The position numbers and the translations under genes were made by a program. Shown here in pieces: positions 18,669 to 28,500 of a stretch of DNA of 64,000 nucleotides. The DNA lies in NCBI RefSeq assembly GCF_014204525.1, contig NZ_JACHLP010000006.1, forward strand, positions 166,360 to 230,359, given 5' to 3'. This DNA is from Roseateles oligotrophus (lineage in GTDB: Bacteria; Pseudomonadota; Gammaproteobacteria; Burkholderiales; Burkholderiaceae_C). Within the stretch, counting starts at the first letter, position 1. Each line of letters starts with the position of its first letter. Below the pieces are notes generated by a model that was not told where the DNA came from, searched no databases, and saw only the letters and a program-made list of their open reading frames with translations.

Positions 18669-19028
18669 ATGAAAGATCTACCTCCGGCCGCCCTGGTTCA
18701 GATCGCCGCCTATTTCCAGGCCCTGGCGGAGCCCACGCGTCTGCACATCCTCAATCTGCTGCGCCAGCAGGAGCGCAAGGTCGGCGAACTGGCCGAGCTG
18801 TGCGGTTTCAGTGCCGCCAATGTCTCGCGCCATCTGACCCTGCTGCAGCAGCATGGCCTGGTCTCGCGCGAGAGCCGTGGCACCAGCGCCTTCTACAAAA
18901 TCGCCGACCCCGCCGTTTACAAAATCTGCGATCTGGTCTGTGGGAATATTGCCCGGCAGAACGAGCGGGTGGCGCAGGAGCGTGCGGCCTTCTTCCCTCT
19001 CAAACCCGCTGCCGGCAGCAAGCGCTGA
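18669..19028 (+). CDS. ArsR-family winged-helix repressor
   Basis: A 119-residue ArsR/SmtB regulator. LAEPTRLHILNLL, VGELAELCGFSAANVSRHLTLL (recognition helices) and GLVSRESRGTSAFYKI (wing) are all present. It has cysteines at 45 (recognition helix region), 87 and 91, but not the ELCVCDL metal box of ArsR or CadC. It could therefore sense a metal, a thiol-reactive compound or a sulfur species. It is divergent from the RND operon and is the obvious candidate to bind the palindrome at 18563-18582. Confidence 0.9.
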   Translation: MKDLPPAALVQIAAYFQALAEPTRLHILNLLRQQERKVGELAELCGFSAANVSRHLTLLQQHGLVSRESRGTSAFYKIADPAVYKICDLVCGNIARQNERVAQERAAFFPLKPAAGSKR

Positions 19029-19208
19029 GGCGCCGGGCCGATCACAAATCGACGGGCCGGGCAGGCCGTCCCGGTTGACAGTGATCGACCCCTTGCGCGA
19101 TGCTGCGCCCGCATGAGCCGAGAGGCTCTGTCGGGTTGTCTTTCGACTTTTTGTGTTACGGGTCCACAGCGATCAAACGACCCGAGACCTTTTTCCTAGC
19201 GAGCACCC

Positions 19209-20210
19209 ATGACACATTTTTCTCATCGATTGGCTCTCACCGGCCTGCTGCTGTCTCTGTCGATGGCCGCTCAGGCCGCCAGCTTCTCCCAACTGGTCAT
19301 TTTTGGCGACAGCCTGTCCGATGCGGGCAATAACGCCACCCTGGTTGGCAATAGCGGCCTGGCGCCGCTCACCGATCAGGACTTCTCCAAGATTCCCTAT
19401 TTCTCCGGCCGCTACAGCAATGGCCCGGTGTGGAGCGAGTACTTCGCGGCCAAGCTGGGCCTGTCGGCCCAGGCCTCCTTGCTGGGCGGTACCAACTACG
19501 CCTTCGGCGGCGCCCAGACCGGCATCGATGGCAACGACGGCCCCGGCGGCTTCCCCTTCAGCCTGCGGACCCAGCTGAATATGTTTCTGGGCGACCCCAG
19601 CAAGGCGGTGACGGGCAGCCAGCTCTTCATCATCTCCGGCGGCGGCAACAATGTGCGCGCGGCCCTGGACGCGATCGCCGCCGACCCAGGTGCGGCGGCC
19701 GGCATCATAGGCTCGACGGCCACGGCCTATGCCCAGGACGTGGGCGCCATGGTGGATGCCTTGCAGGCCCGCGGTGCCCAGCACATCCTGGTCTTGAACA
19801 CCCCCAATTTCGGCCTGACGCCGGCGGCGGCCGGTGGCGGCCCGCTGGGCCAGGCGACGGCCTCCATCGCCTCGGCGGCGATGGACGCGGCCCTGGCCGC
19901 CCGCCTGAACGGCGAGGCCGGCGTGCAAACCTTTGATTTCTACGGCTTCCTGACCCATACGGTGAACTCGGCCAGCAGTCTGGGCCTGACGAACGTCAGC
20001 AATGCCTGTGGCCGCACGGACAATATCTGCGACCCCGCCACCTCGCTGTTCTGGGACTCCATCCACCCCACCACCAACGGCCACCGGCTGCTGGCCGATG
20101 CGGTCTTCGCCCAGGCCGTGCCCGAGCCCGCCAGCTACGGCCTGATGGCCCTGGGCCTGGTCGGCCTGGGCCTGCTGCGGCGCAAGCAGATGGCGACGGC
20201 AGCGGCCTGA
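19209..20210 (+). CDS. Secreted SGNH/GDSL hydrolase with PEP-CTERM anchor
   Basis: A 333-residue exported esterase/lipase-like protein. It has a signal peptide (LALTGLLLSLSMAAQAA), a GDSL block with the catalytic serine at residue 35 (FGDSLSDAGNN), a Gly block (GGTNYAFGGAQTG), an Asn block (ISGGGNN) and the Asp-His block FWDSIHPTTNGH. The C-terminus is a PEP-CTERM sorting signal (VPEPASYGLMALGLVGLG then LLRRK), recognised and cleaved by an exosortase encoded elsewhere. A TTGACA (19075-19080) with a weak GATGCT 18 bp downstream could be its promoter. Confidence 0.93.
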   Translation: MTHFSHRLALTGLLLSLSMAAQAASFSQLVIFGDSLSDAGNNATLVGNSGLAPLTDQDFSKIPYFSGRYSNGPVWSEYFAAKLGLSAQASLLGGTNYAFGGAQTGIDGNDGPGGFPFSLRTQLNMFLGDPSKAVTGSQLFIISGGGNNVRAALDAIAADPGAAAGIIGSTATAYAQDVGAMVDALQARGAQHILVLNTPNFGLTPAAAGGGPLGQATASIASAAMDAALAARLNGEAGVQTFDFYGFLTHTVNSASSLGLTNVSNACGRTDNICDPATSLFWDSIHPTTNGHRLLADAVFAQAVPEPASYGLMALGLVGLGLLRRKQMATAAA

Positions 20211-20213
20211 TTC

Positions 20214-20621
20214 TCAGGCCGCCAGCCCGTCCAGAATCGGGCAGTCCGGCCGCTCATCACCCTGGCAGCAACAGACCAGTTGCTCCAGGGTTTTTTTCAT
20301 CGCGCTCATCTCGGCCAGGCGGCGCTCCAGGTCCTCGATATGGTTTTGCGCGATGCGTTTGACATCGGCGCTGCTGCGGCGCCGGTTCTGCCAGAGCTTG
20401 AGCAGGTCGGCAATCTCGGCCATAGCGAAGCCCAGGTCGCGCGCCCGGCGTATGAAGCGCAGGGTGTGGACCTCGCGCTCGGAGTAGAGCCGGTAGCCCG
20501 CCTCGGTGCGCGCCACCTTGGGCAGCAGGCCCAGCGACTCGTAATGCCTCAGCATCTTGGCCGAGACGCCGGAGCGCGCCGCCGCCTCGCCGATATTGAA
20601 GAGTTCAGCCGCTGATTTCAT
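20214..20621 (-). CDS. cueR: Copper-responsive MerR-family regulator CueR
   Basis: A 135-residue MerR-type activator. It has an N-terminal helix-turn-helix ([19 protein letters not shown]), a long dimerisation helix, and a metal loop [11 protein letters not shown] in which Cys119 and Cys127 have the eight-residue spacing of the Cu(I)-binding pair of CueR. It activates copA and copZ when Cu(I) binds, by untwisting 19-bp-spacer promoters. Its ATG overlaps the copA stop (20618-20621), so it is autoregulated as part of the copA transcript. Confidence 0.93.
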   Translation of the reverse strand: MKSAAELFNIGEAAARSGVSAKMLRHYESLGLLPKVARTEAGYRLYSEREVHTLRFIRRARDLGFAMAEIADLLKLWQNRRRSSADVKRIAQNHIEDLERRLAEMSAMKKTLEQLVCCCQGDERPDCPILDGLAA

Positions 20622-23044
20622 GGTTTGGCCTTCCAGCGCTTGAGCAGCAGCGCATTGCTGACGACCGAGACGCTGGACAGCGCCATGGCCGCACCCGCCA
20701 GCATGGGGTTGAGCAGGCCCAGCGCCGCCAGCGGGATGCCGACCACGTTGTAGGCAAAGGCCCAGAACAGGTTCTGGCGAATCTTGCCTACGGTGCGGCG
20801 GCTCAGGTCTATGGCTTGCGCGACCAGGCGCACATCGCCGCGCATCAGGGTCACGCCGGCCGCGGCCATGGCCACATCGGTGCCGGTGGCCATGGCAAAG
20901 CCCACATCGGCGGCGGCCAGGGCGGGGGCGTCGTTGATGCCGTCGCCCACCATGGCCACGCGCAGATGCGGGCCCTGGCCCGCCAGTTCTTGCTTCAGCT
21001 CCGCCACGATGCGGGCCTTGTCGGCCGGCAAGACCTCGGCGCGCACCTCGTCCAGGCCTAGCTGCCGGCCCACAGCCTGGGCGGCTGCCTCGTTATCGCC
21101 GCTGACCAACAGGCTGCGCACCTCCAGCCCATGCAAGGCCTGGATGGCCGGGGCGGCGCTGGGCTTGAGCGCATCGCCAAAGGCCAGCGCCGCCAGCAGG
21201 CGGGGCGCGCCGCCCTCGCTGGGCGCCGCCTCGGCCAGCCAGGAGATGCTGTGGCCCTGGCTTTGCGCCAGATCGGCGGCCGCTTGCAGGGGCGCGAGAT
21301 CGGCGCCTAACTCCTTGAGATAGCGGCTGCTGCCCAGCAGATAGGCTCGGCCCCCCAGCTGGGCACCGAGGCCGCGGCCGGGCAGGGCGCGCAGCTGCGT
21401 GGCCTCGGGCACGGCCAGACTCAGCTGCTGCGCGCGCTCGCGCACGGCCTGGGCCAGCGGGTGTTCGCTGCCTTGCTGCAGGGCGGCGGCCAGGGCCAGG
21501 GCGGTGTTGTCCTCCAAGCCTTCGACGGCTTGCAGATGCATCAGCTTGGGCGCTCCCTGCGTCAGCGTGCCGGTCTTGTCAAAAGCCACCAGGCGGATCT
21601 CGGCGGCCAGCTCCAGGGCCTCGGCGTCCTTGACCAGAATGCCTTGGCGCGCCGCCACCCCGGTGCCGACCATGATGGCCGTGGGCGTGGCCAGGCCCAG
21701 GGCGCAGGGGCAGGCGATCACCAGCACGGCCACGGCGTTGAGGATGGCGTGCTCCCAGTCGCCGCTGGCCAGGCCCCAGGCCAGCAGGGTCAGCAGGGCG
21801 ATGCCCATCACCACCGGCACAAAGATGGCGCTGACCCGGTCCACCTGGCGCTGGATGGGTGCCTTCTTGGCCTGGGCCGACTCCACCAGGCGCACGATGC
21901 GGGCGAGCGTGGATTCCGCCCCCAGGGCCGTGGTGCGCAGCATCAGCAAGCCCTCGCCATTGACGGCGCCGCCCACCACCGTGTCGCCGGGGTGTTTGTC
22001 CACGGGCAGGCTCTCGCCGGTGATCAGCGACTCGTCGACCGGGCTTTCGCCGCTGATCACCTCGCCGTCCACCGGGATGCGTTCGCCCGGCCGCACGATC
22101 ACCTCGTCGCCCAGGCGCAGGGCGGCCAGGGGCAGCAAGGTCTCGACCCCTTCGCGGCGCACTCGGGCGGTCTCGGGGCGTAACTTCTTGAGTGCGCGGA
22201 TCGCCGCCGTGGTCTGGCGCTTGGCGCGCGCCTCCAGCCACTTGCCCAGCAAGACCAGGGTGATGACGACGGCGGCGGATTCGAAGTAGAGATTCATGCT
22301 CAGCGGCCCGCGCAGCCAGAGCTCGTAGACCGAGAGCCCAAACGCGGCCGAGGTGCCCAGGGCCACCAGCAGGTCCATATTGCCGCTGCCCGCCCGCAGC
22401 GCGGCCCAGCCGGCCTTGTAGAAGCGCGCACCCAGCAGGAACTGCACGGGCGTGGCCAGCAGCAGCTGCCACCAGCCGCTGAGCATCCAATGCCGGCCGA
22501 ACAGATCGCCCAGCATGGGGACGAGCAGGGGCGCCGACAGCAGGGCGGCCAGGGCCACCGGCCCGGCGCTATGCGACCAACTGGCGGGGGCGTTCTGTTC
22601 GCCGGGCGAGTGGGCGTCCAGGCGCTGCGCCGTGTAGCCGGCCTTGATGATGGCGCCCAGCAGCGCGTCCGGCTCCACCGTGGACAGGACGCGGACCACG
22701 GCCGTCTCGGTCGCCAGATTGACCTCGGCCTCCAGCACGCCGGGCAGCTTCAATAGCGCCTTTTCGACCCGGCCCACGCAGGAGGCGCAAGTCATCTCGC
22801 CCACCTGTAGCCTGTGGGTTTGTTCGCGCAGCGCGTAGCCGGCCTTCTTCACGCCGGCCTGCAGGGCCGCCAGCGTCAGCTCGGGCCCACCCTCGACGCT
22901 GGCCGTCTCGGTCGCCAGATTGACCTGGACCGAGCGCACGCCGGGCAAGGCCTTGAGGGCTTTTTCCACCCGGCCCACGCAGGAGGCACAAGTCATGCCC
23001 TCGACGGGCAGGGTCCAGGCGCTGTTTGCTTTGTTGATCATCAT
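20618..23044 (-). CDS. copA: Copper-exporting P1B-type ATPase CopA
   Basis: An 808-residue P1B-ATPase that pumps Cu(I) out of the cytoplasm. It has two N-terminal heavy-metal domains (GMTCASC near residue 16 and EMTCASC near 82), the membrane metal site [10 protein letters not shown], the phosphorylation motif DKTGTLT, TGES in the actuator domain, an HP motif (SEHPLAQ) and [10 protein letters not shown]. The start is one of two adjacent ATGs (23044 and 23041). The CueR-type -10 box ends only 6 nt upstream, so the message is probably leaderless. It is cotranscribed with cueR and diverges from copZ. Confidence 0.95.
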   Translation of the reverse strand: MMINKANSAWTLPVEGMTCASCVGRVEKALKALPGVRSVQVNLATETASVEGGPELTLAALQAGVKKAGYALREQTHRLQVGEMTCASCVGRVEKALLKLPGVLEAEVNLATETAVVRVLSTVEPDALLGAIIKAGYTAQRLDAHSPGEQNAPASWSHSAGPVALAALLSAPLLVPMLGDLFGRHWMLSGWWQLLLATPVQFLLGARFYKAGWAALRAGSGNMDLLVALGTSAAFGLSVYELWLRGPLSMNLYFESAAVVITLVLLGKWLEARAKRQTTAAIRALKKLRPETARVRREGVETLLPLAALRLGDEVIVRPGERIPVDGEVISGESPVDESLITGESLPVDKHPGDTVVGGAVNGEGLLMLRTTALGAESTLARIVRLVESAQAKKAPIQRQVDRVSAIFVPVVMGIALLTLLAWGLASGDWEHAILNAVAVLVIACPCALGLATPTAIMVGTGVAARQGILVKDAEALELAAEIRLVAFDKTGTLTQGAPKLMHLQAVEGLEDNTALALAAALQQGSEHPLAQAVRERAQQLSLAVPEATQLRALPGRGLGAQLGGRAYLLGSSRYLKELGADLAPLQAAADLAQSQGHSISWLAEAAPSEGGAPRLLAALAFGDALKPSAAPAIQALHGLEVRSLLVSGDNEAAAQAVGRQLGLDEVRAEVLPADKARIVAELKQELAGQGPHLRVAMVGDGINDAPALAAADVGFAMATGTDVAMAAAGVTLMRGDVRLVAQAIDLSRRTVGKIRQNLFWAFAYNVVGIPLAALGLLNPMLAGAAMALSSVSVVSNALLLKRWKAKP

Positions 23045-23050
23045 GGCGAC

Positions 23051-23081
23051 AGTATCAAGCTTGCCATGATGGCAAGGTCAA
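23051..23081 (-). promoter_or_regulatory. CueR-type promoter of copA
   Basis: On the minus strand TTGACC (23081-23076) and GATACT (23056-23051) are separated by 19 bp, the overlong spacer characteristic of MerR-activated promoters. The spacer holds the perfect palindrome CTTGCCA-TGA-TGGCAAG (23060-23076). Confidence 0.88.
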
Positions 23082-23116
23082 GCCCGCCCCCGGATGAGCA
23101 GAGATTTTTCTGTCGC

Positions 23117-23147
23117 TTGACCTTGCCATCGTGGCAAGGTCTATGCT
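23117..23147 (+). promoter_or_regulatory. CueR-type promoter of copZ
   Basis: TTGACC (23117-23122) and TATGCT (23142-23147) are separated by 19 bp. The spacer holds the palindrome ACCTTGCCA-TCG-TGGCAAGGT (23120-23140), nearly identical to the copA operator on the opposite strand 36 bp away. Transcription should start near 23154. Confidence 0.88.
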
Positions 23148-23179
23148 CCTGCCAATCCCAAAACTCAGGAGAGCCTTTG

Positions 23180-23392
23180 ATGAGCAATACCCTTCAAGCC
23201 CATGATTTCAAGCTGCCCGATATGAGCTGCGGCCACTGCGTGGCGGCCATCACCGCCGCGCTGGGCGAGCTGGACCCGGCCGCCCGGCTGGACTTCAAGC
23301 GCGACAGCCGCGAGCTGCAGGTGCAGAGCGGCTTGTCGCGTGAGGAGCTGGCGGCCGCCTTGGCCGAGGCCGGCTACCCGCCAGCGGCTTGA
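23180..23392 (+). CDS. copZ: CopZ-like copper chaperone (single HMA domain)
   Basis: A 70-residue protein consisting of one heavy-metal-associated domain with the Cu(I) motif MSCGHC near residue 15. It would carry Cu(I) to CopA and possibly to CueR. The Shine-Dalgarno AGGAGAG (23168-23174) fixes the ATG at 23180. It is divergent from copA under a matching CueR promoter. The domain is typical apart from a short acidic segment. Confidence 0.9.
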   Translation: MSNTLQAHDFKLPDMSCGHCVAAITAALGELDPAARLDFKRDSRELQVQSGLSREELAAALAEAGYPPAA

Positions 23393-23399
23393 CGCAGCT

Positions 23400-24302
23400 T
23401 CAGCCTTGCCGGCGCTTGCGCGCCAGGCCGGCCAGCAGGGCCAGGCCGCTCAGCGCCAGCGCGTAGCTGGCCGGTTCTGGCACGGCGGCGGTGGGGGCAA
23501 TGGTGACGACGCCGCCGCCAAAGCTCAGGCCGTTGTGGCCCACGGGCAGATCGGGGTCGCCGATCTGCGGCGGCAGGGGGTTGACGATGATGCTGTCGCT
23601 GCCCATGCGGGTGATCAGGGTCCAGGCCGTCTGGTCCGGGCCCAGCATCTTGCCGGCCTGGGCCTGGAAGCCGAAGCCCAGGCCCGCGCAACCCTCGTTC
23701 CACAGCATCAGCCCGCACTGGGTGCCGCCGAACTTGGCTTGCGCCTGAGGGTCGGCCATCGCTTCGCTCAGGGAGGTACGCGTCAGCCATTCGGAGGGAT
23801 GGATGGCGTGGTTGGCGATGTGCTCGATGGCATTGCTCGCGTTGGCGCTGTCCACATACCACTGCAGCAGGCGGTAAGGCTTGTCAAAACGTGCGTCGCC
23901 GGTGGTGTTGACCCAGGCGCCGGGCTCCTGGCTGAGGTCGATGAAGCGGTAAGACCAGCCCTCGGGCTGGAAGATGCTGCCCGGTTGGATGGCGTTCAGC
24001 GCAAACTCGCTCATGATGGGCGCCTCGTAGGTCCGCATCATGGGCGTGTCCGTGCGCCAATCGCGCTGCCAGCTGTTCGGGCCGGTCTGGGTCGTGCGCT
24101 CCTGATAGGCCACCGTGCCCAGATTGATCACCGCGTACTGGAACAGCTTGTTGCCCGCCCCCAGGTCTTCGGTGAACCAGGCGGTGGCGTAGTCCTGGGT
24201 ATAGGGGCCGGGGTTGGGGAAGAGTGTTTGCGGGTCTGCCATGGCAGCGGCACTGCAAACGCTCAGGCCCAGCAGGGATGTCTTCAGAAGGCTTTTGGTC
24301 AT
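23400..24302 (-). CDS. Exported PEP-CTERM protein of unknown function
   Basis: A 300-residue protein with a signal peptide (LLKTSLLGLSVCSAAAMA) and a C-terminal PEP-CTERM sorting signal (VPEPASYALALSGLALLAG then LARKRR). The body (DYATAWFTEDLGAGNKLFQYAVINLG and later regions) matches no enzyme family I recognise and has no obvious catalytic motif. It is expected to be exported and processed by an exosortase, then carried to the surface or the exopolysaccharide. It converges on copZ with a 7-bp gap. The ATG at 24302 was chosen because it gives the signal peptide. Confidence 0.8.
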   Translation of the reverse strand: MTKSLLKTSLLGLSVCSAAAMADPQTLFPNPGPYTQDYATAWFTEDLGAGNKLFQYAVINLGTVAYQERTTQTGPNSWQRDWRTDTPMMRTYEAPIMSEFALNAIQPGSIFQPEGWSYRFIDLSQEPGAWVNTTGDARFDKPYRLLQWYVDSANASNAIEHIANHAIHPSEWLTRTSLSEAMADPQAQAKFGGTQCGLMLWNEGCAGLGFGFQAQAGKMLGPDQTAWTLITRMGSDSIIVNPLPPQIGDPDLPVGHNGLSFGGGVVTIAPTAAVPEPASYALALSGLALLAGLARKRRQG

Positions 24303-24401
24303 GATGGGAGGCAAGAGTTGAGCCCGCATTCTGGCCAAACATTGCCCCCGCATAACCCCCTCTCTTTGGGGAGTTTTGCCTTCAAACTAGGGGTGATGCG
24401 G

Positions 24402-24417
24402 GCGGGCCCGGGCCCGC
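24402..24417. repeat. 16-bp GC palindrome after the molybdenum hydroxylase genes
   Basis: GCGGGCCC/GGGCCCGC is a perfect palindrome 7 bp beyond the stop codon of the large subunit gene on the minus strand. It lacks a T run, so it is at most a weak terminator or pause site. Confidence 0.35.
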
Positions 24418-24423
24418 GCGGCA

Positions 24424-26598
24424 TCAGGATTTTTTCAGCAAGCCTGGTTCGATCGGTAGCTTGCGTATGCGCACCCCCGTGGCCGCAAAAATGGCATTGG
24501 TGAGCGCAGGCGCGATCGGCGGGGTGCCGGGTTCGCCCACGCCGCCGGGGGCGGCCGTGCTGGGGAGGATGTGAACCTCGACCTTGGGCATCTCGCTCAT
24601 GCGCAACACCGGGTAGTCGTGGAAATTGCTTTGCTCCACCCGGCCGTCCTTCAGCGTGATCTGGCCGTAGAGTGCGGCGCTGAGGCCGTAGACGATGGCG
24701 CCTTCGATCTGGCGGGCAATGGTCTGCGGGTTGACGGTCTGGCCGCAGTCCACGGCGGCGACCACGCGGTGGACCTTGGGCCTGCCATCGCTTGAGACCG
24801 ACACCTCGGCCACCTCGGCCACAAAGCTGCCAAAGCTCTCGGCAAAGGCAATGCCGCGCTTGACGCCCGCTGGCAAGACCTGACCCCAGCCGGCCTTGGC
24901 CGCGGCGGCCTCCAGCACGGCGCGGGCGCGCGGCTGCTTGTCCAGCATCTGCAGGCGGTATTGCAGGGGGTCGGCCTTGGCGGCGGCGGCCAGCTCGTCG
25001 ATGAAGCTTTCGATGAAGAAGGCGTTCTGCGAGTGGCCCACCGAGCGCCAGAACCAGACCTGCGGGCCGGGCTCGGCGCGGCCGTAGGCGATGCGCTGGT
25101 TGGGGATGTCGTAGAGATGATCCGCCAGGCCCTCGACGGCCTGAGCGTCCACGCCACTCTCGGGCAGCTGCATGAAGCCGGAGCCGGCCATGATGGAGGG
25201 CGAGGCCACATCGGCGCGCAGCGAGCTGGCACGGCCGGCCTCGTCCAGCGCGGCCTCGAACTTGACCAGGGCCGCCGGGCGGTAATAGGCCGCCGCCATA
25301 TCGTCCTCGCGGCTGTAGATCAGCTTGACCGGTCTGCCGCTGAGTTTGGACAGCAGGGTGGCGTCGACGGTGAAGTCGGGTGCGAAGCGGCGGCCAAAGC
25401 CCCCGCCCAGCAGCAAGGTGTTGACCTTGACCTTGGCCGGCGTGACCTGGGCGATCTGGCCCAGAATGCCTTGCGCGGGGCCTTGGCTTTGGGTGCCGGC
25501 CCAGATCGTCACTTCATCGTTCTTGACCCAGGCCAGGCAGTTCAGCGGCTCCATGCAGGCATGGGCCAGATAGGGCACCTCGTAGCTGGCGCTCAGGCGC
25601 TGGGCCGAGTTGGCCGCGGCGTCCTTCAGATTGCCCTTGTCCACCGCGATGGCGCCGGCCGTATTGGCCGCGTCGTTCAGCATCTCGCTGATCTTGGCGG
25701 TGTTGAGCTGCGCTTTCTCGCCCAGCTCCCATTGCACGGCCAAGGCGTCCCGGCCCTGCTTGGCCGCCCAGTAGCCCTCGGCCAGCACGGCCACGCCCTG
25801 CGGGATGCTGATGATTTTCTGCACGCCCTTGATGGCGCGGGCCGCGCTCTCGTCCATGGACTTGAGCTTGGCCTCGGCAAAGGGGGCGCGCGCCATCACG
25901 GCGACCAGCATGCCCTCGATCTGCGCGTCGATGCCGAACCTGGCCTTGCCATTGACCTTGGCCGGCGTGTCCAGGCGGGCGGTGGGCTTGCCCAGGATCT
26001 TGAAATCGGCCCGGCTCTTCAGCAAGGGCTTGTCGGGCACAGGCTGGCGGCTGGCGGCTTCCACCAGGGCGCCGTAGCTGAGCTTTTTGCCGCCGGGCGC
26101 GATCACATGGCTGCGCTCGCTACGCAGGTGGCTAACGTCGATTTTGAGCTGCTCGGCCGCGGCGGCCAACAGCATCTCGCGCGCCGCCGCGCCGGCCTGG
26201 CGCAGCGGCGTCCAGTGCGCCCGTATGGTGGTGCTGCCGCCGGTGGCTTGCATGCCGAATAGGGGGTTGTTATAGGCCGTGTGGGCGGGGGCTTGTTCGA
26301 CGGCCACCAGTTTCCAGTCGGCATCCAGCTCCTCGGCCACCAGCATGGGGATGGCGGTCAGCACGCCCTGGCCCATCTCGGCCGCGCCGCACAGCACGGT
26401 GATGCGGTTGTCCGGCGTGATGCGCAGCCAGGCATTGGGGGCAAAGGTATTGGTTTGCGGCGCGCTGGCGGTGGCGGCCTGGACCTTGGCGGCCAAGCCG
26501 CCGGCCAGGGGCAGGCTGAAGCCGACGACCAGGGCCGAGCCGGCGCTACGTTGCATGAAGCCGCGGCGGGTGGTGCTCAAAGCGGTGTGGTCCTTCAT
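24424..26598 (-). CDS. Molybdopterin-binding large subunit, isoquinoline 1-oxidoreductase / aldehyde dehydrogenase type
   Basis: A 724-residue Moco-binding subunit of the xanthine dehydrogenase family. A twin-arginine signal ([16 protein letters not shown]) marks export of the folded, cofactor-loaded enzyme to the periplasm. [27 protein letters not shown] and a C-terminal [18 protein letters not shown] are family signatures, the last carrying the catalytic Glu. This two-subunit layout without a separate FAD subunit is typical of IorAB-type aldehyde or N-heterocycle hydroxylases. The partner 2Fe-2S subunit lies 1 bp upstream. The substrate is not evident, and no cytochrome or XdhC maturation gene is nearby. 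Confidence 0.88.
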   Translation of the reverse strand: MKDHTALSTTRRGFMQRSAGSALVVGFSLPLAGGLAAKVQAATASAPQTNTFAPNAWLRITPDNRITVLCGAAEMGQGVLTAIPMLVAEELDADWKLVAVEQAPAHTAYNNPLFGMQATGGSTTIRAHWTPLRQAGAAAREMLLAAAAEQLKIDVSHLRSERSHVIAPGGKKLSYGALVEAASRQPVPDKPLLKSRADFKILGKPTARLDTPAKVNGKARFGIDAQIEGMLVAVMARAPFAEAKLKSMDESAARAIKGVQKIISIPQGVAVLAEGYWAAKQGRDALAVQWELGEKAQLNTAKISEMLNDAANTAGAIAVDKGNLKDAAANSAQRLSASYEVPYLAHACMEPLNCLAWVKNDEVTIWAGTQSQGPAQGILGQIAQVTPAKVKVNTLLLGGGFGRRFAPDFTVDATLLSKLSGRPVKLIYSREDDMAAAYYRPAALVKFEAALDEAGRASSLRADVASPSIMAGSGFMQLPESGVDAQAVEGLADHLYDIPNQRIAYGRAEPGPQVWFWRSVGHSQNAFFIESFIDELAAAAKADPLQYRLQMLDKQPRARAVLEAAAAKAGWGQVLPAGVKRGIAFAESFGSFVAEVAEVSVSSDGRPKVHRVVAAVDCGQTVNPQTIARQIEGAIVYGLSAALYGQITLKDGRVEQSNFHDYPVLRMSEMPKVEVHILPSTAAPGGVGEPGTPPIAPALTNAIFAATGVRIRKLPIEPGLLKKS

Positions 26599-26599
26599 C

Positions 26600-27088
26600 T
26601 CATGCTCCCACGGTCTTGACGGCTTTGCCGGACTTCAGCGTGTCGGCCGCCACATGGATGGCCTCGCGGATCTGGTTATAGGTACCGCAGCGGCAGAGAT
26701 TGCCGCTCATGGCGGCGTCGATGTCAGCGTCGTTGGGTGACTTTTTGCTGGCCAGCAGGGCACAGGCGCTCATGATCTGGCCGCTCTGGCAATAGCCGCA
26801 TTGCGGGACATCGATCTTGACCCAGGCCGCTTGCACGGCCCGTCCGGTCTTGCTGCTAGCCACGCCTTCGATGGTGGTGATTCTTTTACCGGCCGCGGCC
26901 GACAAGGGGGTGGCACAGGCGCGCACCGGCTGGCCGTCGAGATGCACGGTGCAGGCGCCGCACAAGGCCATGCCACAGCCGAACTTGGTGCCGGTGAGTT
27001 GCAGGTCTTCACGCAAGGCCCACAGCAGGGGTTCATTCGCGTCGGCATCCAGCGCGACGGCGCGGCCGTTGACGGTCAGTTTGATCAT
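26600..27088 (-). CDS. 2Fe-2S small subunit of the molybdenum hydroxylase
   Basis: A 162-residue protein with two iron-sulfur clusters. The plant-ferredoxin-like cluster is [16 protein letters not shown] with a further Cys in VRAC. The helical-bundle cluster uses [11 protein letters not shown] and [12 protein letters not shown]. It passes electrons from the molybdenum centre to an acceptor. It has no signal peptide and must be co-exported with the Tat-signal large subunit. It is the first gene of the pair. Confidence 0.93.
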   Translation of the reverse strand: MIKLTVNGRAVALDADANEPLLWALREDLQLTGTKFGCGMALCGACTVHLDGQPVRACATPLSAAAGKRITTIEGVASSKTGRAVQAAWVKIDVPQCGYCQSGQIMSACALLASKKSPNDADIDAAMSGNLCRCGTYNQIREAIHVAADTLKSGKAVKTVGA

Positions 27089-27231
27089 GGCTGGGGCTCC
27101 GTGATTGAGGTTGTGGGCGGCGGCTGCGTCGGGCCTTGCTCGACAATGGCCGCAATTCGAGACGGGGAAGGCGGGCTAGAGCGTAACGCCTTCTGAGCAA
27201 ATCTGCTGGGGCGTGGGTGGTTGGCGGGACG

Positions 27232-28500
27232 ATGAATCTGGGGGGGCGAAGACTGTGGATCGCGTTGGCGCTGGGGGCGGCCCTGGCTGCGGGCTGGGCT
27301 TGCTTGCGCCCGCCGGCCGCCCTGGCCCTGAGCCAGGAGGCCTATATCTGGCAGATGCTCTGGCAAGAGCCCTTGCGCGCGGCCCTGCGTGAGGCTTCGC
27401 AGGCCGGGCAGGGTGCGCCGCTACGCCGCTGGCGGGTGCTGATGAGCCATATCGCCGCCGATGGCAGCCAGCGTTTTGCGGCCGTGGATGCCGCCGCCCT
27501 GCAGGCCACGGGCGGGGGCGTGGTGGCCGTCGTGCGCATCGAGGGCCAGTTGCAGCGCCTGGACCCGGCCCGCGTGCGCGCCGCCGTGCTGGCGACGCTG
27601 GCGCGTGCCCGCGCCCAGGGCCTGGCGCTGGAGGCGCTGGAGATCGACCATGATTGCGCCACCGCCCGCCTGCCCCAGTACCGCGAGTTCCTGCAAAGCC
27701 TGCGCGCCGAAGCGGCGCTGGCGGGCCTGCCGCTCTTCATCACCGCCTTGCCGGCCTGGCTGGGTTCGCGCGAGCTGCCGGCGCTGTGGCGGCAGGTGGA
27801 TGAGTTGACCTTGCAGCTGCATGCGGTGCAGAACCCGGGCCAGGGCCTGTTCGACCCGCTGCTCGCCCTGCGCTGGGCGCAGCAGATCGAGGCCATCGCC
27901 GCGGCAAGCCCCGGCCCGCTGCGCTATCGGCTGGCCTTGCCCACCTACTCGGCCCAGCTGCGCTTCGATGACTTCGGCAATCTGCTGGCGGTGGAGAGCG
28001 AGACGCCCTTGCTGGGCGGCGCCGCCGGCAGCGCCGAATGGGCGGTGGACCCGCAGCAGCTGCAGGACTTTGTGCACCAGGCCTTGCCGCGCGCCCGGCC
28101 GCGCCTGGCCCATCTGCAAGGCATCGTCTGGTTCCGCCTGCCCACGCTGGCCGACCAGCGCGCCTGGCATCCCGCCACCTGGCGCATGGTGATCAGCGGC
28201 GCGCCGCTGCGGCCCGGGCTGCGTGCGCAAGCCCAGGCGGATGTGAGCGCGCCGGGCCTGTATCGCCTGCAACTCGTCAACACCGGCACCAGCGATGCCT
28301 TGTGGCCCAGCCGTCTGGACCTGCCCGCCGATTGCGGCACGGTGCAAGGCCGCCTGGGCTATCGCAGCGTGATCGGCGAGCGCGGCGCCTGGCAGTTGCA
28401 GCGCTCAGGCAGCCGTTTGCTCAAACCGGGGGCGAGCAGCGAGGTGGCATGGCTAAGATGCTCGCGCTTTCCAGTGATAGAGATCCATGAAAACCGCTAA
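27232..28500 (+). CDS. DUF3142 domain protein, exported or membrane-anchored
   Basis: A 422-residue protein with an N-terminal hydrophobic segment (LWIALALGAALAAGWACL). The DUF3142 core includes EALEIDHDCATARLPQY and LPAWLGSRELP, and its TIM-barrel-like layout resembles glycoside-hydrolase-type folds, but no catalytic residues can be assigned with confidence. A GTG at 27217 is an alternative start. Its last 14 bp overlap the next gene, so the two are translationally coupled. Function unknown; probably acts at the cell envelope. Confidence 0.75.
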   Translation: MNLGGRRLWIALALGAALAAGWACLRPPAALALSQEAYIWQMLWQEPLRAALREASQAGQGAPLRRWRVLMSHIAADGSQRFAAVDAAALQATGGGVVAVVRIEGQLQRLDPARVRAAVLATLARARAQGLALEALEIDHDCATARLPQYREFLQSLRAEAALAGLPLFITALPAWLGSRELPALWRQVDELTLQLHAVQNPGQGLFDPLLALRWAQQIEAIAAASPGPLRYRLALPTYSAQLRFDDFGNLLAVESETPLLGGAAGSAEWAVDPQQLQDFVHQALPRARPRLAHLQGIVWFRLPTLADQRAWHPATWRMVISGAPLRPGLRAQAQADVSAPGLYRLQLVNTGTSDALWPSRLDLPADCGTVQGRLGYRSVIGERGAWQLQRSGSRLLKPGASSEVAWLRCSRFPVIEIHENR

